From NCBI GenBank assembly GCA_029168955.1, contig JAPDOI010000422.1, forward strand, positions 124,001 through 188,000: a DNA stretch of 64,000 bases. Reading direction: 5' to 3'. This document shows positions 10,436 through 21,962 of the stretch, one piece after another (position 1 is the stretch's first letter; each line of letters starts with the position of its first letter). The notes below the pieces were generated by a model. The model ran no database searches, had not been told where the DNA came from, and worked only from the letters and a program-made list of their open reading frames with translations. The translations under genes were made by a program, and so were the position numbers. This stretch comes from Aplectana chamaeleonis. Lineage: Eukaryota; Nematoda; Chromadorea; Rhabditida; Cosmocercidae.

Positions 10436-10990
10436 CGTATCCGGCAATCGCCGCATTCAATGCGTGTTAAATATGCATTCAACTCGAAGACAAGGTGGTT
10501 CCGAGCACAGTTAGGGAACGTGCTGCCAGGGGAGCACGTGCTCCTATTGTGTTTCAAATTACAGCACGTGCCCCAACAAAGAAGCCGTCCTATGCGTGCA
10601 TGATACACATTCAACTTGATGAAAAAAAGATTATCCAAAAAAGGAAACTATACGATGCACTCCTGAGACGGAGCTGAGAGGTCGGCAGCTTCGCCGGTTT
10701 AATTACCCAAGTTTGCGATACTTTACCCGCCCAGCCGTTGGAAGCCTCGTCCAATCGCTGACGGCCCCAGATGGTGCTCGGCGAGCTGGCCGCGTCGCGC
10801 GTCGGTGTGCTGGACTACCTTGCAGCACGTGCTCCTGCGATTGAATTTTGCGGCACATGCTCCTGCTATGACATTTGGTAGCACGTGCTGCTGCTTGGAG
10901 CACGTGCCCCTGTCATGAAGCCTTTCGATGGGTGTGGTCACTCGATTTGAATGCATATTCGACACGCATTGAATGCGGCGGTTTTCTGAG
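10436..10990. mobile_element. TIR element filled with GCACGTGCTCC motifs
   Basis: Sub-terminal inverted repeats face each other: CCGCATTCAATGCGTG then ATATGCATTCAA from 10451, and TTGAATGCATAT then CACGCATTGAATGCGG up to about 10979. The right end continues to GTTTTCTGAG at 10990, so read inward it begins CTCAGAAAACCGCC, like other elements here. The interior has about eight AGCACGTGCTCCT-like palindromic words on both sides of an SL1-like unit. The left outer boundary is less certain than the right. No transposase. Confidence 0.6.
10648..10825 (+). repeat. SL1-like unit with near-perfect leader but lost donor (copy 3 of 5)
   Basis: Positions 10696-10717 read GGTTTAATTACCCAAGTTTG then CG, 21 of 22 identical to SL1; the only change is the penultimate base. 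The expected GT donor after the leader is AT here, so trans-splicing from it would fail. The downstream CCAGCCGTTGGAAGCCTCG and CCCCAGATGGTGCTCGG blocks are shared with the other copies, as is the upstream ACGATGCACTC region. Confidence 0.65.
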
Positions 10991-11094
10991 TACATCGTGG
11001 CCTCACAGCAAGATCGCTCGCCTTTGATCTTGTCCGTGTAGGGCGCGAGCCGGCTAGGTGGATAGGCGTACCCTCTATAAAACGTCGTAATTCA

Positions 11095-11200
11095 CATCAT
11101 TCAAGGCGCGAGCGGCGCGCGCGACGCCTGGGTCTCCGTCTGCCCTCCGCTCTCTCACTGTCTCTAACCTCCGCTCCGCACCAGCACGCGTAGGAACCAT
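11095..11200. repeat. MITE family B fragment (CTCTCTCACTGTCTCTAACC)
   Basis: CTCTCTCACTGTCTCTAACC then CTCCGCTCCGCACC resembles 23870-23930 and the reverse complement of 53450-53480. The surrounding GCGCGCGACGC words also fit the family. This copy is partial; inverted ends were not identified. Confidence 0.5.
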
Positions 11201-11350
11201 GGAAATTTTGCCGTTTTACAGCCTGTATGTGCACGGAGTTCCCTGTAGTAATGATTGAGCCCACCTATGAACACTGCCTTCATAGGAACAATAGGATAAA
11301 AATATAGATACATAATTGTTATGAGTATGTGTAATTTTAAAAGAATTATA

Positions 11351-11745
11351 AAAGAAGATTTGAGGTGGCTTGGCAATCAGAGACAGTTCAGGCGTGATGT
11401 TTTATTTCGCAGAAAATGGAATAGCGACAGATGGACGAACTGTGTTGATATTGTGGCTGAAGACCGTGAAAATGGACATGCAGTTGACCGCAATGTTAAA
11501 AGGACATGGTGCGGTTTTGGACACAGCTGATATTCTCGTAAGCAGAGAGACGACGGTTGGCGCCGATCGATGACGAAATCTGGCAAAGTGCCAGGATCTA
11601 CCGTAATTTAGTGCGAGTCCGCAACCGCACCATGTCCTTTTAACATTGCGGTCAACGGTCAACTGTAGCTGACTACTAGGACGGCACACTTCTGTGAAGA
11701 TGCGTAATGACCGCGTCAGGTGGAAGTCAGACGATTAAATCAAGT
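11351..11745 (+). mobile_element. Retrotransposon 3' fragment, same family as 7765-9000
   Basis: From AGACAGTTCAGGCGTGATG (11381) to CGATTAAATCAAGTG (about 11745) the sequence matches the 3' end of the element at 8795-8990 at high identity. It is 5'-truncated, as is usual for target-primed insertions, and interrupted at 11479-11667 by a MITE. Its coding frames are broken. Confidence 0.85.
11479..11667. mobile_element. 189-bp palindromic MITE inserted in the retrotransposon tail
   Basis: The left arm TTGACCGCAATGTTAAAAGG then ACATGGTGCGGTT is mirrored by AACCGCACCATGT then CCTTTTAACATTGCGGTCAA near the right end. The retrotransposon sequence resumes at GCTGACTACTAGG (11668), exactly as in the uninterrupted copy at about 8912, so the inserted segment is defined to within a few bases. 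Ends resemble TGCAGTTGACC and its complement. Confidence 0.85.
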
Positions 11746-12165
11746 GTTGTATCGCGGCCTAGTCAGGGCAGAGCCGCGGCTTGCTTAAAGGTCGTCGTAA
11801 AGCCCTGCCAGGGTGTCATAGTTGACGCACCACAGTACGCGTATTGTTGTGAGGCCTCCCTGTGTTGTCATAGCCGTAATTTTCCAAACCTTAGCAGTTC
11901 AGTCGTTTTTTACAATAAAATTTCTCTTTTTGATCGTAAAATTATAACCCGAGTAAGTAAGAATGAATCATTTCAAAAGATTATCGTATTGTTAAAAAAC
12001 CCCAACTGCTACGGCTTGGGGTAAATTGTAGCGATGAAAACACAGATAGGCCTTGCGGCAATAGCCTTACTGAGATGCGTGAGCTATGACGTCCCTGCAC
12101 CGCTTTACGACTTCCTTCAACTGAGCCGTGGTTATGCCCTGATTAGGCCGCGGTTCATCTCTTGA
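11746..12165. repeat. Foldback element with arms of about 80 bp
   Basis: CGCGGCCTAGTCAGGGCAG and TCGTCGTAAAGCCCTGCCAGG (11751-11825) are mirrored at 12068-12163 (CCCTGCACCGCTTTACGAC and GCCCTGATTAGGCCGCGG). It begins exactly where the retrotransposon tail ends. No coding content. Confidence 0.7.
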
Positions 12166-12909
12166 TGTAGTGTTCAATCTACCTCTTTGACGCGTTTGTT
12201 GCATACCCCTCAATTTATAGCAAGTTAAACCTTGATCTTTCGCGTGCGCGTGCTGAGCGAGACATGTTCTAAAGACGCGGCGGCTTCTGTTATAAATTGT
12301 CCTATTCCATACCCCATAAGACCCTATCAAAAACGTCACCGCTTATTTCTATTGATTATGTCTAAAAGTGGAACCAATGCTTTAATTACATTGCATACAC
12401 TCATTTTTTTAATCTGAATGAACTATTCCATTATGGCATTTTGTAGCCCTAGGGCTTTGCAGCATTCCAGCAAAGTGCCGCTCGAAAAGCGTAAAAACTG
12501 GACCTTAGTCCGCCAGATTCTGGAATCCTGCGCCTCGATAGCAATCTCCCGATGGTATCGTGCCGGCTGTTGGCTTTAGGCTTAATTCCTATTACGAAAC
12601 CCTTGCCATGCCATCATCTCACCTTTTACGAATTGATTTGCCCATAAACATTTTGTACCTGAATAAAGGTAACCAGAGGTTAGCAAATCTTCCTTCTAAG
12701 GTTAACAAATAAAAATTGAACACTTTCTCTGTTTCCTACATGTTCTTGGCACGTTTCTGAAAAATTTCGCAGCAAGGAGTTTTCTTGGAATGTCGTGTCA
12801 ACGTGTCGAAAACGTCAATCTGGTTCGAACGCGTTAGAAAACTCCCGGCTGACCACCGTGGAAATTCGCTAATCTTCGGAACTTAGACACACAAAAAAAA
12901 AACAATGGT
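12166..12909. other. No recognised feature
   Basis: Only a weak resemblance to MITE family E near 12790-12890 (ACGTGTCGAAAACG, CCACCGTGGAAATTCGC) can be pointed to. Otherwise nothing. Confidence 0.4.
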
Positions 12910-13900
12910 ACCGCTTTGCAGTTCACCCCGTTATCGACTGAGCCTTCTCCGTTGCTGCAATAGGGCGCTCTGATTGTGTCAAAGCGGTATTTTCGCGGTG
13001 ACTCCGCGGCGGACTTCTCAGTAAGGTCGCGAAATTTTTGCGGTATTTTCGTTGCAATTTCGGACAGACACCTCTCGGCGAATTTGCGTCAATTTCGTGG
13101 CTCGCGGTATTTTTGCGTAAAATTCTCGGTAAAATCCAGGTAAATTCGAACCATCAACCCTTACCAATCCCTCGCTTTGTTGTCCACCGCGTTATCGACT
13201 GAGCCTACTCCGCTCATGCAATATGACGCTATCATAGCAATACCATAGCGCTTTCGCGGTATTTTTGCTGCAATTTCACGGCAGGCACCCCTCGGTGAAT
13301 TCGCGTCAATTTCCCGGCTCGCGGTATTTCCGCGGTGAATTCGCGGTAAAATCTAGGGCAATTCAAAGCATGAACCCTCTACCAGTTCCCCGCTTCGTAG
13401 TCCACCGCGTGATGGACCGGGTCTTCTTCGCTACTGCAATATACCGCTTTCATAGCAATGATAGCTGTGTTATTGCGGTAGTTTCGCGGTAAAACCGCGG
13501 CGGATTTCAAAGTAAGTTCGCGCCATTTTCGCGGTGATAACCCGGTGTTTTCGCGGTATTTTCGCTGTGAATTCGCAGCAGGCACCTTTCGGTATACTCG
13601 CTCCGATTTCGCGGCTCTCGGCATTTTTGCGTCAAATCTCGACAAAATCCAGGTAAAGTCAGACCATCAACCCTAACCAATTAATTGCTTTGTAGTCCGC
13701 CGCGCTATCAAATGAGCCTTCTTCGCTGCTGCCATAGGGCGCATTTTCGCGGAGTTCTCTCGGTATTTTCGCAGTGTTTTTGCTGTCATTTTGCAGCAGA
13801 CACCTTTCTGTAGTTCTGCGTCCGTTTCGCGGTATTTTTGCGCTAATTTCACGGTAAAATCGCGGATCGCGGCGCAGTTCCGGAGAATTCCAGGAAATTT
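12910..13900. repeat. Tandem repeat of about 220-300 bp units rich in CGCGGTATTTTCGCGG
   Basis: The landmark CGTTATCGACTGAGCC recurs at about 12931 and 13192 and in altered form at 13409 and 13706, giving about four units of uneven length. Each unit is itself made of CGCGGTATTTTTGC-like words at irregular spacing, some reversed (GGTAAAATC). Region 13901-14480 has no recognised feature. Confidence 0.75.
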
Positions 13901-14484
13901 CTCCCAGTGTCGGACGGAGTTTTGGCGAATAATTTCTTCTGGGTTTTTGAGCCCACCGATCACTTTGAGCTCGTATAATTTTGAGATCTAGGTTCAGGCT
14001 CTAGTTCCTCACAATTTTTACATTTACCAACATAAGTCCAAGAGGCGCATTCCAATGTATTTACACATTTGCACCGAACGATCATAGCATTTTTTTTGAG
14101 CAAGCACTGACTAGCACGAGCGCTGCTCTTGCCTGCTCCGTCTTCGCAGAAAAGGTGTAGACGGGAAATAAATAACTTATATGTGCACTTTTACCTAAAT
14201 TAAATTCGTTTCTGACCTAAATTCTACAAAAACAAAGTTTTTTCATTGTCCTGTACCTCCAATTTTCGCTGAAATTTTATCTCCGTTTACAATCTACATA
14301 AGAGCGATCGACATGAATTCGACTCATTAGCGAATTGCCACCGTTCTGGAATGGTATCATTTTGACGTGTTTACACCACTATGTCAGACGTTAACATGTT
14401 TCCCCACGCTTACTAAGTTTTGCAAAATGACGTTAAAACGTGTCAAAACATGGAAAAGGTGGGGATTCACACTCGATTACAAGC

Positions 14485-14640
14485 TCTAAACGTTAGTGTT
14501 TGCCACCACCGAGAAACCTTCGTACCAGATTTCCTGATTTGACACGTTGGGACAAAATTTTACAGCAGTTATCTGCGGATAAAAGCCACTGAACGTGTCA
14601 AAAACATGCAAAGTCACCGCGATGGCAAAACGCTAACCTT
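14485..14640. mobile_element. MITE family E copy
   Basis: It begins AACGTTAGTGTTTGCCACC, contains TTTCCTGATTTGACACGTTG and CGTGTCAAAAACATG, and ends GGCAAAACGCTAACC, the inverted-repeat layout of family E (compare 36352-36540). It is short and shows no target duplication. Sequence from 14641 to 15075 is unassigned. Confidence 0.75.
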
Positions 14641-15075
14641 CACAACTTGTTATCGACTGGCAATTCACTAACGAGTCTAACTTATGATCTATAGATAGTT
14701 CAATAGTTAAAAAATGACTGGAGCAACTTTTTATGAACAAAGTACGAACGTGAACAGCGTCAACCTCTGAAACCGAATTTCGCTCTTCAAATTCGCACAG
14801 AAATCCTCTCCAGTCGCATTTCGCATGCAAATTCCTCTGTGCTTTGCGCAATCATTTCCGATTTTCACGGTATTGAGGGTATTGTCAGGGGAGGAGGGCC
14901 CTATGTACATTTTAGCCACTCCAGAGCATTGCCGCAGTTCCATAGGGCTATCCTCCGTGACGAAATTCTTATTCTGTACTTTTACCTCAATAAAAGGGTC
15001 GCCGAAGCGTTAGATGTCATTAACTAAGATATCTCAATGCCTTTATAATTTTTTTGGTCGTAATTCACCCACAAA

Positions 15076-15250
15076 AAATCTGCCTCGACAGTGCCGCGCT
15101 GGTGCCGCGATAGCTCCGCGACAGTGCCGCAGCGACTCCGCGATCATCATTGTGCAGAGATGGGCCCTTTTCGGTTCCGTGCCACAACATCACCATGATC
15201 GGACTGCGCCCATGCAATAAAAAAGGTCCGCCTCGAAGACTTGACATCGT
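15076..15250. repeat. GCCGCG-rich short repeat block
   Basis: AGTGCCGCGCTGG, GTGCCGCGATAGCTCCGCG and CAGTGCCGCAGCGACTCCGC are packed together. The words match 58490-58560 (GCCGCGATAGCTCCGCG) and 31930-31990. The stretch 15251-15690 shows nothing else. Confidence 0.55.
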
Positions 15251-15689
15251 CGCGCAATCACCGCTTTATCGACGCTACTACCATTGTGTCCCAATTATGT
15301 ATAAATGGATTTTCGCGCGTATTTAGGCATTTCGATCCCAATTTCCCGAAACTGCACGGAGAAAAAAAAGTCAAAATCTGAGTTCTGAATGTTCTTATTT
15401 CTGTCACCAATTCCTAGCTTCCCCCTACCGCAGCCCCATGAGGTCCATATCAGCTATAAATGACTCTAGGGATAGCAAAGAGGGAAGCTTGGACCCGCTA
15501 ATCGGCATCTTACAATTAGTGAACCAAGCACGGTGAATATTCCACTACAGCTCTAACCAGCTCACAACCGTTCACAGGCGCATCGTAGGAAACCAACGAT
15601 GCCCCACTGAACACGTTGCTCCTTGAGCTAGGTGGGTGTGAATCAAAGATGGGTGCGATTAAATCTTCCCATTACCTAAATTTCAAAAC

Positions 15690-16080
15690 TTGTTTTGATT
15701 TCCGGCTCCCAAAGTTCTGAAGCTTGTTTAAATCTCCGATTTTTGAAATTTTGAAACTTGTTTCTATTTCCAATGTCTTGAATTCTGAAAATTATTTCTA
15801 CTTCCGATTTCCGAATTTTAGAATCTTTTCCAATTTTCAAATTCTATAATTCTGAAACTTGCGATTTCCGGAATTCTGAGAATTTGTGTCCATTTTCGGT
15901 TTCCGGATCTTGATTTATGTTCCGATTTCCAAATTTTGAGAACTTGCTTCGATTTTCGATTCCCGACTTCCGAAATTTTGAAACTTGTTTCAGTTTACGA
16001 ATTCGGGCTTTTTATTTTTGTTTCGATTTCCGTTTTCCAAATTTCAATTGTGTTTCGATTTGCGATTTCCAGAATTTAAG
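15690..16080. repeat. Motif swarm of GATTTCCGAATTTTGAAACTTG words
   Basis: More than a dozen degenerate copies of TTCCGAATTTTGAAACTTGT are spaced unevenly over about 390 bp. It is the reverse-orientation relative of the TTCGGAAATCGGAA blocks at 2728-2830 and 4505-4570. Frames through it are repetitive and not gene-like. Confidence 0.75.
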
Positions 16081-16154
16081 AGTTAAATCTACTCATCCCT
16101 GGTACTAACGTCATGATTTCTATCACTGCATTGTTCATAGTTTTTCAGCGCGAT

Positions 16155-16378
16155 ATGGAAAATTCTAGTTGTTAGAAAATAGCCTCCATAGTAAAATCCA
16201 GGTGTCTCGACTTGTTCACGGCAGATTTTCTGTTTTGACAGGTTTCGTCTAACAATAAGAGTTATTGCTTCTAAATGTTATGTCAACATGTCAACACATG
16301 TAATCTGTTGGCCATTGTGTTAAAGCACCGGAATTTCACAGTGGTGGCTATTTTCTAACAACTAGAACTACATTTTCT
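16155..16378. mobile_element. Family E-like palindromic MITE
   Basis: TTCTAGTTGTTAGAAAATAGCC at the left is mirrored by GGTGGCTATTTTCTAACAACTAGAAC at the right. The interior has GTTTTGACAGGTTTCG and ATGTCAACACATG, as in other family E copies. It is related to 48110-48345 and 51610-51830. Region 16379-17239 is AT-rich with no recognised feature. Confidence 0.75.
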
Positions 16379-17239
16379 TGTTTCTTTTTATACTATAAAG
16401 TTCAGAAAACTCTTATAGACTTACTTGGTCACCACGAAATGGTCCGAATTTGTTCTTTTAACCATTTTTTTGCTACAAAACGACAATTTTCGTTTTTTAC
16501 GTGTTTATGGAGCCGACTCGGCAGCCGGGCTCCAGATTTTACACTATGTACTCTGATGTAGCGCCAGATGCATGACCAGCTGCAGTATGTTGTTGTGTAT
16601 TTATCCGGCTATATGGATCACCACATTCCGCATCAATATCCCCACAATTTTTTCTCATATAGTAGGCCGCCAGTGATTTTTCCTAATTTTGTTCTTTATT
16701 CCTCAGAATTTTGCAGTTTTTTCTTAAACTTTTTTCATCACACTTTACACTTACGTATGGATGACTATTTTTGGTTCACTTTTCTTTCTTATGTCTACGT
16801 CTATGTTCCTGTTTTTCAGTGCATTTATTTTTTCAAATCTTTCAATTTTTTAACCTGGTTTTCCTAATAAAAAATACTGATAGCCCACGTTTATGGCTCC
16901 TCGGGATGGGAAACCTTCGACGGTAAATTTCGACATTTTTGAAGTATCAAAAAACGAGAAAAAAACGAGAAAAAAATCGTGGTATACTCGAAGAGTGGAG
17001 ACCAGTATTAGTTTTGACGATAAACTTTGATTTTGAATTCTTTCTCACCCAGTTTCATACTTCTATTGTCAGATCCGCAACTGAAACAATTTTTTCTTGT
17101 TAAAAATACGTATTTTCTTCCATTTTTTTTTAATAGCCGTCCTAGTCGTTCATTTTTTACTCACACTAATTTGACGAAATCTGTCTTTTTATGCTCATAT
17201 GTGAAATTTATTGTTACAAAATGCTTCACTTGGAAGTAG

Positions 17240-17800
17240 ATAAATAACCAAATAGATCAGATAAATGAATAAATAAATAAACAAACAAGTAAATAAAAAT
17301 TAAAAAAATAATTAAATAAATAAATAAATAAATCAATAAATAAGTAAATAAATACATAAAATAAATAAATAAGTAATAAATAATCAGATAAATAAATAAA
17401 TGAATTATTGAATGAATAAATGAATAAATAATTCAATAAATAAATAAACACATAAATAAATAAATAAATAAATAAACAAAAAATAAATAAATAAATAAAT
17501 AAATAAATAAATACACAAATAAATAAATAAATAAATAATAATTAATTGAATAAATAAATAAACACATAAATAAATAAATAAATAAATAGATAAATAAATA
17601 AATAAATAAAACAAATAAAAAATAAATAAATGGGTAAATAAGAAAATAATTAATCAAATAATCATATAAGTAAATAAATGAACAAAAACAAATAATAAAT
17701 AAATGATAAGATATATAATTAGGAAATAAAATGTATAAAATGTATCAATAAATAAATGGACAAATAAATGTGAAACAAATGAATAAGTAAGCAACTAAAT
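17240..17800. repeat. TAAA tetranucleotide microsatellite
   Basis: About 560 bp of (TAAA)n with GAAT, CAAA and ATTAA interruptions. Open frames rich in Leu, Phe, Ile and Tyr on the minus strand are by-products of the repeat. Confidence 0.95.
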
Positions 17801-18004
17801 GAAAATCGTAAAAAACAATTAAATGGAACTTTAGACGAGTAATTAGACATCTCAAAATGGTTACATAAATATGTAGTCAAACTCTAAAAAAAATCACTCC
17901 ACCCACACAAGGTGCCATTTTCTGGCGAAAAAACCAGTTTTTTTTACACACCGGCGCGAAGCGATCCGCCGCATAGGGGACTGAAAAACTTATCAATTTT
18001 CTCT

Positions 18005-18120
18005 ATATTGAGGAGCTAACTATACGGAGTGAAATTTGCACGAGTCCATCGCGTGCGTGTGCGTGCGTACGCTGCGTCTGCTGCTCTCTCACACTCTCTC
18101 GCCGTCCTGCCCGACATCTG
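18005..18120. mobile_element. MITE family B copy
   Basis: GCGTGCGTGTGCGTGCGTACGC then TGCGTCTGCTGCTCTCTCAC matches 55560-55620 and the reverse complement of 53450-53530. It is flanked by GGAGTGAAATTTGC. The following region, 18121-18790, has open frames near 18354-18767 but no recognisable protein. Confidence 0.6.
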
Positions 18121-18793
18121 AGTTTTGCGTTCAACTCAGCTACCATATGACATCTTGTGATCACTATAACATGCCATAAAAATGCATCAAAACATTCGAA
18201 AATAATCAAAATTACAATTAAATAATTAAATAAAAATAAAAAATAAATAAATATCATAATCTGATTAGAACTGTTTGGACTAGGCATAATGGAAATTTGA
18301 ATATAGTTTTTGAAACTGTTTGGAATAATCAGTAGTCAGAAAAGTCGTTATGAATGACTAGGAAATGTCGCATAAAGTCGGGCAAGTATGTACTAATGCT
18401 ATATTTCATGGCCGTCTTGATGGTAATCAAGAAGAATTACCACAATATTCTAGAGAACAAGTATACGAAGTTTTGTTTTACGAATCAATACTTGAGCTCC
18501 TATCTTCTCCTTCCTATGCTTACACTTTCGCTTGCAAAAAGGAAGGAAGTGGAAGTGCTAAGGCGTAAAACTGTGACTTCCTCTGTGACAGCTGTCTTTC
18601 AGAGCTGCTCCAATTTTCTGGCTCTAAATGTGGCCAACCTACACATATCTGATAAATTACATAATTATATGATTTCTAATCCGTTTTCCTATACATTTAT
18701 AGAATTAATCAAAAATATACAATCATTGAACCTACACATTTGTGTAAATTTTGGGCGGTTACACTAAATTTTCTTGTACAGAGCGGTCTCTCA

Positions 18794-18931
18794 AGGCGTC
18801 GTTCATACCTCCGCCGCCGAGCGACGCGGTGAAGTACGATTCCACAATATTGATTACCCGGCGCGGTACGGTCAATATTATAGAACTGCACTTCCCAGCA
18901 CCGCTCGGCGGTTTAAGTGTAAACGACCCTT
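18794..18931. mobile_element. MITE family C copy with TCA target duplication
   Basis: The 138-bp palindromic element begins AGGCGTCGTTCATACC and ends GTGTAAACGACCCTT. TCA flanks both sides (18791-18793 and 18932-18934). Both arms carry GCCGAGCG next to an ATATTGAT centre. Three-base TNA duplications are typical of PIF/Harbinger elements, which is the likely superfamily. Confidence 0.75.
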
Positions 18932-19189
18932 TCAACTAGTGCGCCTCGACGCACCAATCGGCTGCGGAAGAGTAAAAGACCCCTAAAGCTCAACAACGGT
19001 AGGGACACTTTGATTATCACGTTGGTCTGGTGTATTCTTTCGTAGTCTGCGTCTCGGGTCTATCATTTCGGCGCGCAGGCTCTATGCTAACTCGCAGCCT
19101 GCGCCTCTATGTAATCATATTCTCTCTAGATTATGCTAAACCGGTGAGCGATTATTTGTCGACTACAGTACACTGTTAAGTCTATCCAA

Positions 19190-19405
19190 ATGAGACTGTC
19201 CGCCCGCGCGGTCGGCGTGCGTGTCGAGCGTCCAATGCCTAATAATTTTTCCGTCAAGTCTCACCGCGACTGCCACCGGCTGACTAGGATAATACCCACT
19301 ATTCGTTTTATATTCCTACTAATCGATTTACATGTGCGAAAAATCCCCTTCGCGACGGTCGCCACACACACACGCCGACCGCATGTGCGGACAGTCTTAT
19401 CAGGA
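19190..19405. mobile_element. Palindromic MITE with arms of about 40 bp
   Basis: AGACTGTCCGCCCGCGCGGT then CGGCGTGCGTGTCGAGCG at the left is mirrored by CACACACGCCGACC then GCATGTGCGGACAGTCTT at the right. No partner copy was found in the window. The frame across it (19190-19489) is not gene-like. Confidence 0.7.
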
Positions 19406-19870
19406 CACACTTTATGTTTACATGTGCACATTTTTTTCTTCGACTACTGGCCTTCAGTAATTTGGAAACTCGAACATTTCGTATATTAAGGTTTTCAAAT
19501 AACGGAAAACCACTTATGAAGAAAATGTTTGAATATATGTGATTAAGGTAATCCGAGTAGTGAAAGTGGTCTGTACAATTTAAAAAAAAAACAAATAAAG
19601 TCAGTTTCCATTAAACCTAATAAATAAATAGATAAATAAATAAAAGTTGAATAAAGTTAATCAAAACAAATCATAAAAGTCAATTTAGTGAATAATGGTT
19701 CTAATTTTTTTTGAATTATAAAGTGAAAAATACTGCTTCAATTCATAAATGGTAGAATAAGAACAGAAATGATCCCCGAGTCAAAAACTACAAAATAGAA
19801 GATAAGTAAATAACTAAGCCAATAATCAAACAAATCAATAAAAAATCAATTATGTCGAAATAAAAAAAAA

Positions 19871-20246
19871 TGCCCCGAACCTTCCGCCCAGGTAAGCAAC
19901 GTCACCTGTGTGTTTGTTTGCTTCCCGATTTTTTCCCTATTTCGAGACACGGGAAATCCGGCCCGACCGGTCTCGGCTCACTGTTTCAGCGGTTCACATC
20001 ACTCGGCTCTCGGCTCTACGGCTTTCTTAGCTTTCTCCGAAATGCTTTTCAAGTTTCAACATTTTTCTCTTTTTTCTTCAACTAAAATAATGAAATCTTA
20101 AATTTTGATCTTCTTTTTTCACTTTTCTTATTTCGCTCCTATGAATCAATTCAAATGTGAGAATTGTTTTCCAGCAGGAAGAAACTCCAACGATACAACA
20201 AATCTCGACTCATCCAGCTGAATCTCTATGTGCATCCTCATAGATT
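19871..20246 (+). other. Weak candidate exon series, likely not a complete gene
   Basis: Three short open blocks join in one phase. The first ends at CCGCCCAG|GTAAGC (19891). The second is bounded by CTGTTTCAG at the left and a GTTTCA donor at the right. The last follows TTTTCCAG and reads QEETPTIQQISTHPAESLCA before a stop. The splice sites look good, but no ATG lies in the joined frame. It may be a coincidence; transcript data would decide. Confidence 0.15.
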
Positions 20247-20403
20247 AAAAGAAATCCCTGGTCAACCCCCTAATATTCCGTCACGCCGCAGGGACAAACT
20301 TTCAAAATAATTCGCAACTAAATCACAGTTTTATTCAAAAATTACCCAAATATGCGTTCTGAACTTTGCAAGCATGTTGTTACGAAGTTGAATAGCCTAT
20401 ATA

Positions 20404-20654
20404 TATACTCTCTTGATCTCGAATTGCACAAAACACTGTCACATGTACAGTAGTGCACGTTCATGAACGCGTTCTCGGCCGACCCCGGTGGGCATGCGAA
20501 TCAATACGCCGGTGCCGCGATGGTGCAGTGGCAGGGTATTGATTCGCATGCCCACCGGGGTCGGCCGAGAACGCGTCCATGGACGTGCACTACGATACAT
20601 AGAGGACCGGTGGCGGACCGTGGTTTGTGCGATTCGAGGTAAACAGATTATATA
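20404..20654. mobile_element. Palindromic TIR element, same family as 63105-63370
   Basis: The ends start TATACTCTCTTGATCTCGAA (left) and mirror at TTCGAGGTAAACAGATTATA (right). A perfect 40-bp inner inverted repeat (ACGCGTTCTCGGCCGACCCC then GGTGGGCATGCGAATCAATA) surrounds a loop of about 30 bp. Flanking TA/TATA is compatible with a Tc1/mariner-type TA target. A tRNA A-box-like word in the loop is coincidental. Region 20655-21110 is unassigned. Confidence 0.8.
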
Positions 20655-21114
20655 ATGCACCAACTAGGGTTTGTTTGTTTGTCTGTCTATCACCAATGTG
20701 TTCGCCTTTAAGCGTTAATTTTTGTATTATAATTCACCTGATGAGATATTTTGAGAGTTTATAATTTTGTAGATAACTTCTATTCGTTCTTAATCTCTCC
20801 CTAGAAAATCCAACAAGAAGTGTTTTTTTTTCTTCCTGTGAGGACGCTACAGCCCACCTCTGACGCAAATATTGAGTCATAGCACGAATAAGCAGTGGTT
20901 TTTCCAAGGTGTGGCTAAGAGGGTTGGTCTAGGGCATTTCCCTGATTTTTCCCGGCTCTGTACAAACAAAAATAGAAAAAAACTGCTGAACTAGAATTTT
21001 TGGGCTTATACATGCGCCTAATAGACACGCAACACCAAAGAAACCAGTTTCGAGTTTCTAGGCTCACCATGAAGAGCTTTGTGTGTTGATCTTGAATTCG
21101 TGTTTGAAGGCCGG

Positions 21115-21245
21115 ATTCTTCAACAATTATACCCCGGGTATAAGGGCGGGTATAATGATCTTCACTTTCCTAGGGAATGCGGAAGATTATACCCTGATTT
21201 GCTTTTATACCCTGGGTATAATGATTAACGAATCCGACCGCAGGT
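21115..21245. repeat. Cluster of TTATACCCGGGTATAA words
   Basis: Four or more copies of TATACCC or GGGTATA occur within 130 bp, some as palindromes (TTATACCCCGGGTATAAG). The block abuts the TTTA microsatellite. Confidence 0.6.
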
Positions 21246-21246
21246 T

Positions 21247-21248
21247 GG

Positions 21249-21311
<63 letters not shown>

Positions 21312-21400
21312 ATTTATTTATTTATTTATTTATTCATATATTAATTAATTTATTTATTCAATTCAATTTATTTTTTTTACCATATTCGAATAAATAAATA
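21247..21400. repeat. TTTA tetranucleotide microsatellite
   Basis: (ATTT)n runs from 21247 to about 21340 almost perfectly, then degrades with ATTAATTT. The region 21401-21954 contains GGTAGGTTACGGTA words also seen at 40300 and 48900, and nothing else recognised. Confidence 0.95.
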
Positions 21401-21962
21401 AGTTTAGGGCGCTGAAACAGAAGATGAAAACCTTTAAGAGTATTTCGGGTTTATACGGTAGGTTACGGTAAATAGAACGTCAATTTACGACTGTGACCTA
21501 CAGTTTCTAGCGTATAACCTTCCAGGATATAGATTTGGGCAGGGGAAATCCAGTCCTTATGCTCCCCATTTGCAGACGTCTTCCTCCTCCTCATCCATTC
21601 CCTCCTACCCTAAGGCATCAAGCATCAGGACGCTTATTTTTCGTGTTTTGACGGCCATTTATCAAATTTCCTGCGCTTTCCCCACAGACGAGTGGCTGAA
21701 CATCAAAGATGTGATGGATATATGCAGTCTTCACGTCCAGAGCCTACTTTTACTTCTTCTAACTCCAAAATTCTTCTCAAATGAGCTCTAAATGTGTTGA
21801 AATTTTTTTTCAAAATTTAGGTTGAAAAATGACGGACTAGAAACTATTTTATCGACAGGAATTTAAAAAAAGATATTTAACGATGAAAATAGTGTTTTTT
21901 CTCTGAATTCTTTTCCTATATTATTTTGAATGAATAAACATTCCCTAGAGACCACTCAGAAC

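Noticed and set aside
20500..20540. tRNA A-box-like word (GATGGTGCAGTGGCAGGGTA) in a hairpin
   Set aside because: No B-box, no cloverleaf, and the word lies in the loop of a palindromic transposon.
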